NCBI GenBank assembly: GCA_964543995.1
Contig: CAZJBB010000135.1
Location: forward strand, 1-8,571
DNA: 8,571 nt
Origin: CAIXTV01 sp964543995
GTDB lineage: Bacteria > Bacteroidota > Bacteroidia > Bacteroidales > CAIXTV01
Reading direction: 5' to 3'
Shown here: positions 5,526 through 8,571 of the stretch, in pieces
Numbering within the stretch: position 1 is the first letter of the stretch
How the letters are laid out: each line of letters begins with the position of its first letter
Translations under genes and position numbers: made by a program
Notes under the pieces: model-generated
The model's input: only the letters and a program-made list of their open reading frames with translations
Database searches by the model: none
What the model was told of the DNA's origin: nothing

Positions 5526-7027
5526 TATTCCTTCTCCTCCACCTCAAACGCCCCATGCAACAATGCTTTCAACAACTGTTCCGTTGCTTGCTGATTGGCT
5601 ATGATGTGTTCTTTTAATTCTTTGGTTTTGGTCAATTGTTTTTCTATTTCGGCTACTATGCGGGTTTGTTCGGAAATTGGTGGAAGAGGAATTAATAAAT
5701 TTTCACGAAGATATTTTATTGAACCAAGGTTTTTCATTGCAGAACCCTTTGCATCGGTATTAACTTTTACTTTAATTATTGCTTTAAAAAATTCTAAAAA
5801 ATATGCGTTCAGAATTATGTTTTCATTCAATCTAATTTTTAGTAACGCTTGATTAATCACCCCTATTGGTGCATCTTTTGGCAATAAGTAGGCTTCTCCA
5901 ATTGTGCCTGCACAACTTATTATTATATCACCAAATCCTGTTAGAAATGATTTTAAATTAGTGTATTTCTCTATGTCAATATAATAACCACCTAATGAAT
6001 AATTTTTATAAATGGCATTTTTTTGTTCGTACACCTTCGTCGCATTTGGATTAGATTTAGGAATAAACATCCCCTTGGTAATTGAACTCCCAAATGGTCC
6101 ACGCCTTAATGATTCCTTTGAAAAATCAAGTATATCATCAATCCTACACCACACCCAGCTCCCCGGTATTTCAAAAGGAATCTCCTCAGCCTTGATAGGC
6201 GGCAACGGCTTTTCCTTTTTGCCCGATTTAGCTTTTTCTGCTTTAATCCGTTTCAACAATTCACTGCCAGGTTCATCTGTTGGGTTTTGCGGCACCAACT
6301 TACCTTGCACGGCTTCCTGCAAAATGGCTTGGTTTAGGTTTTCGAGTTGGGTGATTTGGTTCTCAAAACTGTCAACTAACTCCACATAGTTGTTTTTATA
6401 CTTGTAAATTGTCTCAACATCCTTTAAAACTTCTGGGATAAAGAAATTTCTATCTATTCCGTTTCCTTGTTCAATCCCATTTAGAAAACTCACAATTTTC
6501 TCCTGTATTTTTTTATCAGGAACTACGATAGAAGCATTGTTTATTACTGTTTGACTTATATTCGGTTGTGCACCGCCTTTGCCGATTTCAATAAAATCAA
6601 TTCTCTGCTGTTTGAAATACCAAAATAAAAAGTCATTTGAAATATCAACTTTAGGGAAAATTGCGCAAACAGCCTGATTAGTTGTTGCATCGAAATCCAA
6701 AACACCAGTCTTGCCAATATTGGCACCGTACATTGCAACTAATAGAGTTCCTTTAGGGAATAATTTTGCTGATGAGTTTTTTAAACCTGCTTCAGTAATA
6801 TACTCATCACATGTGGTAATTAAACCATCTTTTAATTCGCCTGATTTAATCCATGGAATATCACCATTATAATAATCAATCATGCCACGACTTGGAGTTC
6901 CTCCGCTTGATGTGTCAGCAATATCAGAAATCTTAAGTACAGGAGAATGTGACTTCAAATACCTAAAAATCATTTTTGCTGCCAAAACAGATGGGTGAAC
7001 TGTTTTGAAAAATTCTAAAATTGTCAT
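5525..7027 (-). CDS. hsdS: type I restriction-modification system specificity subunit HsdS
   Basis: A 500-residue DNA-recognition subunit that, with two HsdM, forms the type I methyltransferase and directs it to a bipartite target. It has the usual two half-repeats. TRD1 is residues about 25-185, with ISDIADTSSGGTPSRG at 33-48 and the IPWIKSGEL motif at 58-66. A central helical spacer runs about 215-245 (ENQITQLENLNQAILQEAVQGKLVPQ). A lysine-rich linker at 258-280 follows. TRD2 is about 288-455, with WVWCRIDDI, GDIIISCAGTIGEAYLL and PLPPISEQTRIVAEIEKQL. A C-terminal helix, 456-494, is equivalent to the central one. Length is at the upper end for HsdS. Its ATG overlaps the TGA of hsdM (ATGA at 7024-7027), showing translational coupling. 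The terminal EVEEKE-stop is copied twice as orphans downstream. The target sequence cannot be read from the protein. Confidence 0.95.
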   Translation of the reverse strand: MTILEFFKTVHPSVLAAKMIFRYLKSHSPVLKISDIADTSSGGTPSRGMIDYYNGDIPWIKSGELKDGLITTCDEYITEAGLKNSSAKLFPKGTLLVAMYGANIGKTGVLDFDATTNQAVCAIFPKVDISNDFLFWYFKQQRIDFIEIGKGGAQPNISQTVINNASIVVPDKKIQEKIVSFLNGIEQGNGIDRNFFIPEVLKDVETIYKYKNNYVELVDSFENQITQLENLNQAILQEAVQGKLVPQNPTDEPGSELLKRIKAEKAKSGKKEKPLPPIKAEEIPFEIPGSWVWCRIDDILDFSKESLRRGPFGSSITKGMFIPKSNPNATKVYEQKNAIYKNYSLGGYYIDIEKYTNLKSFLTGFGDIIISCAGTIGEAYLLPKDAPIGVINQALLKIRLNENIILNAYFLEFFKAIIKVKVNTDAKGSAMKNLGSIKYLRENLLIPLPPISEQTRIVAEIEKQLTKTKELKEHIIANQQATEQLLKALLHGAFEVEEKE

Positions 7028-8451
7028 TTCACCAAATCGTTTTCAAGTTCCTGAATAATAGAACTTACTTTATTGTTTTCAGCTTTTAGAATACCCAGAA
7101 TTTTTCCAATGTCCAAGTCTACTTCCTCAACCACCTTATTCGGATTTTTAATATCCAAATCAAAACCACGTTCTATAATGGTATCAAGAGAAACCTTCCA
7201 ACTTACTTCACTTTCTTCTCTATATTCCCACCAATTTTTGATATTGTCGAACTCTTCAATTCGTATGGGTTTGGTTTTATTGTATGCTTTGGCACCTTCG
7301 GGCAAGGTGTGTTCGTAATACCATATTTCTTTGGTTTTTTTGCCTTTCTCAAAGAATAAAAGATTGGTATTAACAGTGGCATAAGGTGCAAACACACTTT
7401 GCGGAAGCCGGATTATGGTGTGGAGGTTGCAGTCGGTCAATAGTTTTTCGCGAACACGGGCTTTTACGCCTTCGCCGGTTAAAGAACCATCGGGCAATAC
7501 AATTCCGGCACGTCCTCCGTCTTTCAGCAGTTGTATAAATAGTATCAAAAAAAGGTCGGCGCTTTCTTTGGTGCGGTAGTTCAGTGGAAAATTGCTTTCC
7601 ATACCATCGCCTACCACGCCGCCAAAAGGAGGGTTGGTGACAATAATATCTACGCGGTCGGATTGTTTGTAGGAAGTATATTCGCGGCTCAGCGAATCGC
7701 CGTTTTCAATCTGAGGCACTTCAATATCGTGTATGATGAGGTTGATTACGCTCAGCATAAAAGGCAGGGGCTTTAGCTCTGTGCCCGAAATGGTTTCCTG
7801 CAGGAGTTGAAGGTCAGCCACATTCTTTACCTGTCTGCGTAAATGCTCAATGGCACATACCAAAAAACCGCCCGTTCCGTTAGCAGGGTCTTTCAACTTT
7901 TCGCCCAGTTGCGGATTAACCATATCAACAATAAACTGGGTTACGGCACGGGGTGTATAAAATTCACCTGTGTCTTTTTTGGTGGCCAATCCCTGCAGAA
8001 TGTCTTCGTAAATGGCATTAAATATATGGTGTTCCTTGCTGCTGTTGAAGTCAATTTCGTTTAGTTTGTTGATGGCCTGCCGGAAAGTGGTGCCGCTTTT
8101 CATGTAGTTGTTGGTGCCATCGAAAATATTACGGATGATAACACCCAGGCGATTATCGACAGTAACGGGCAAATCCTTCAATTGAGGAAAGAGTTTGTTG
8201 TTAACAAAATTAATCAGTTCGTCGCCCGTAATTCCTTCGTCATTTTCTGCCCAATTTCTATATTGCAAATGGGTTGGTATAGCCGATTTATATGAAGGGT
8301 CTAGTATTTCCCTTTCCTTGTCTTTATCATCGAATAATTTCAGAAAGATCATCCAACCCAATTGTTCGATGCGTTGTGCATCGCCACTCAAACCGGGGTC
8401 TTTGCGGAAAATATCGCGAATTGATTTTATGGTGCCGCCTATGTTGCTCAT
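7024..8451 (-). CDS. hsdM: type I restriction-modification system DNA methyltransferase subunit HsdM
   Basis: A 475-residue N6-adenine DNA methyltransferase that uses S-adenosylmethionine and works as HsdM2HsdS1. Residues 1-140 form the helical HsdM N-terminal domain (RIEQLGWMIFLKLFDDKDKE at 27-46). The catalytic domain follows: TGEFYTP at 161-167, SAM-binding motif I DPANGTGGF at 188-196 (N where many relatives have C or A), acidic motif SGTEL at 222-226, and catalytic motif IV NPPFGG at 273-278. All key motifs are intact, so the enzyme should be active. The start at 8451 fits the normal N-terminus of the family (MSNIGGTIKSIRDIFRKD). It overlaps hsdS by 4 bases. The upstream DNA at 8471-8570 is a hairpin-rich repeat and I see no clear -7 box, so the promoter may lie beyond the window. 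HsdR is not encoded downstream of hsdS and would have to lie upstream, past 8571, or be absent. Confidence 0.97.
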   Translation of the reverse strand: MSNIGGTIKSIRDIFRKDPGLSGDAQRIEQLGWMIFLKLFDDKDKEREILDPSYKSAIPTHLQYRNWAENDEGITGDELINFVNNKLFPQLKDLPVTVDNRLGVIIRNIFDGTNNYMKSGTTFRQAINKLNEIDFNSSKEHHIFNAIYEDILQGLATKKDTGEFYTPRAVTQFIVDMVNPQLGEKLKDPANGTGGFLVCAIEHLRRQVKNVADLQLLQETISGTELKPLPFMLSVINLIIHDIEVPQIENGDSLSREYTSYKQSDRVDIIVTNPPFGGVVGDGMESNFPLNYRTKESADLFLILFIQLLKDGGRAGIVLPDGSLTGEGVKARVREKLLTDCNLHTIIRLPQSVFAPYATVNTNLLFFEKGKKTKEIWYYEHTLPEGAKAYNKTKPIRIEEFDNIKNWWEYREESEVSWKVSLDTIIERGFDLDIKNPNKVVEEVDLDIGKILGILKAENNKVSSIIQELENDLVK

Positions 8452-8470
8452 GTTTGTCGTTTTTAATTAA

Positions 8471-8570
8471 AATCCCGAAGGGATTACATGTTTATAGAAA
8501 ATGTGTTCACAATTTATGCGACCCCAACGGGGTCGTATCGTTTCGTTCCTGGTTGTTTCTATAAACATGT
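8471..8570. repeat. inverted-repeat/hairpin element in the hsdM leader
   Basis: AATCCC-GAA-GGGATT (8471-8485) is followed by ACATGTTTATAGAAA (8486-8500), whose exact reverse complement lies at 8556-8570. These 15-bp perfect inverted repeats enclose a central hairpin, CGACCCC-AAC-GGGGTCG (8519-8535), with spacers of 18 and 20 bases. The plan matches the units at 5230-5307 and 5377-5454. It starts 20 bases upstream of the hsdM start codon and contains no gene. It could be a dispersed non-autonomous repeat and also part of the 5' leader of hsdM. Confidence 0.75.
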
Positions 8571-8571
8571 G

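Noticed and set aside
5116..5604. Open reading frame of 162 codons on the plus strand across the hsdS end
   Set aside because: It consists mostly of the duplicated palindrome units and the antisense of hsdS. Its protein is internally repeated only because the DNA is, and it has no credible start or domain.
8452..8571. Promoter for hsdM in its leader
   Set aside because: The minus strand shows TAAATTG-like sequence near the central hairpin, but no matching -33 element at the right distance. Transcription may start beyond the window.

Overview
The window looks like a piece of a Bacteroidota chromosome, probably an environmental or uncultured member. The DNA is AT-rich. Genes start without Shine-Dalgarno sequences, after A/T-rich leaders. 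One promoter (2810-2841) matches the Bacteroidota -33/-7 form (TTG, then TAnnTTTG). The intergenic DNA is crowded with small CC-NNN-GG palindromes and TTTATAGAAA boxes of a kind I associate with this phylum. No rRNA, tRNA, CRISPR array or transposase gene was seen.

Layout: (1) 1-199 is a leader with a heptamer repeat and CTTAATCAA repeats. (2) 200-1255 (+) is a PiT-family phosphate permease. (3) 1256-1481 is a convergent gap with palindromes and a good minus-strand terminator. (4) 1482-2432 (-) is an unrecognised 316-residue protein. (5) 2433-2862 is a divergent intergenic region with short palindromic repeats and the promoter/operator region of the next operon. (6) 2863-5070 (+) is a two-gene operon: a 75-residue XRE-type repressor followed after 9 bases by a 656-residue protein with TPR repeats and an HELVH zinc-peptidase motif. 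(7) 5071-5524 is a repeat-rich convergent gap. It includes a 147-bp tandem duplication in which each unit carries an orphan copy of the hsdS 3' end. (8) 5525-8451 (-) is hsdM-hsdS of a type I restriction-modification system, overlapping by ATGA. (9) 8452-8571 is a leader with an inverted-repeat/hairpin element. No hsdR is visible.

The left part (phosphate transport and a hypothetical gene) looks like backbone. The right part (XRE/TPR-peptidase plus type I methylase and specificity genes, set among repeats) looks like an accessory, possibly defence, segment. The most interesting candidate for an undescribed system is the XRE plus TPR-HExxH pair. Its architecture recalls ImmR/ImmA-type repressor/protease switches. 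Its second gene carries a run of nine G residues 54 bases into the reading frame, and gaining or losing one G brings a stop codon almost at once, which suggests phase-variable expression. Function is inferred from motifs only.
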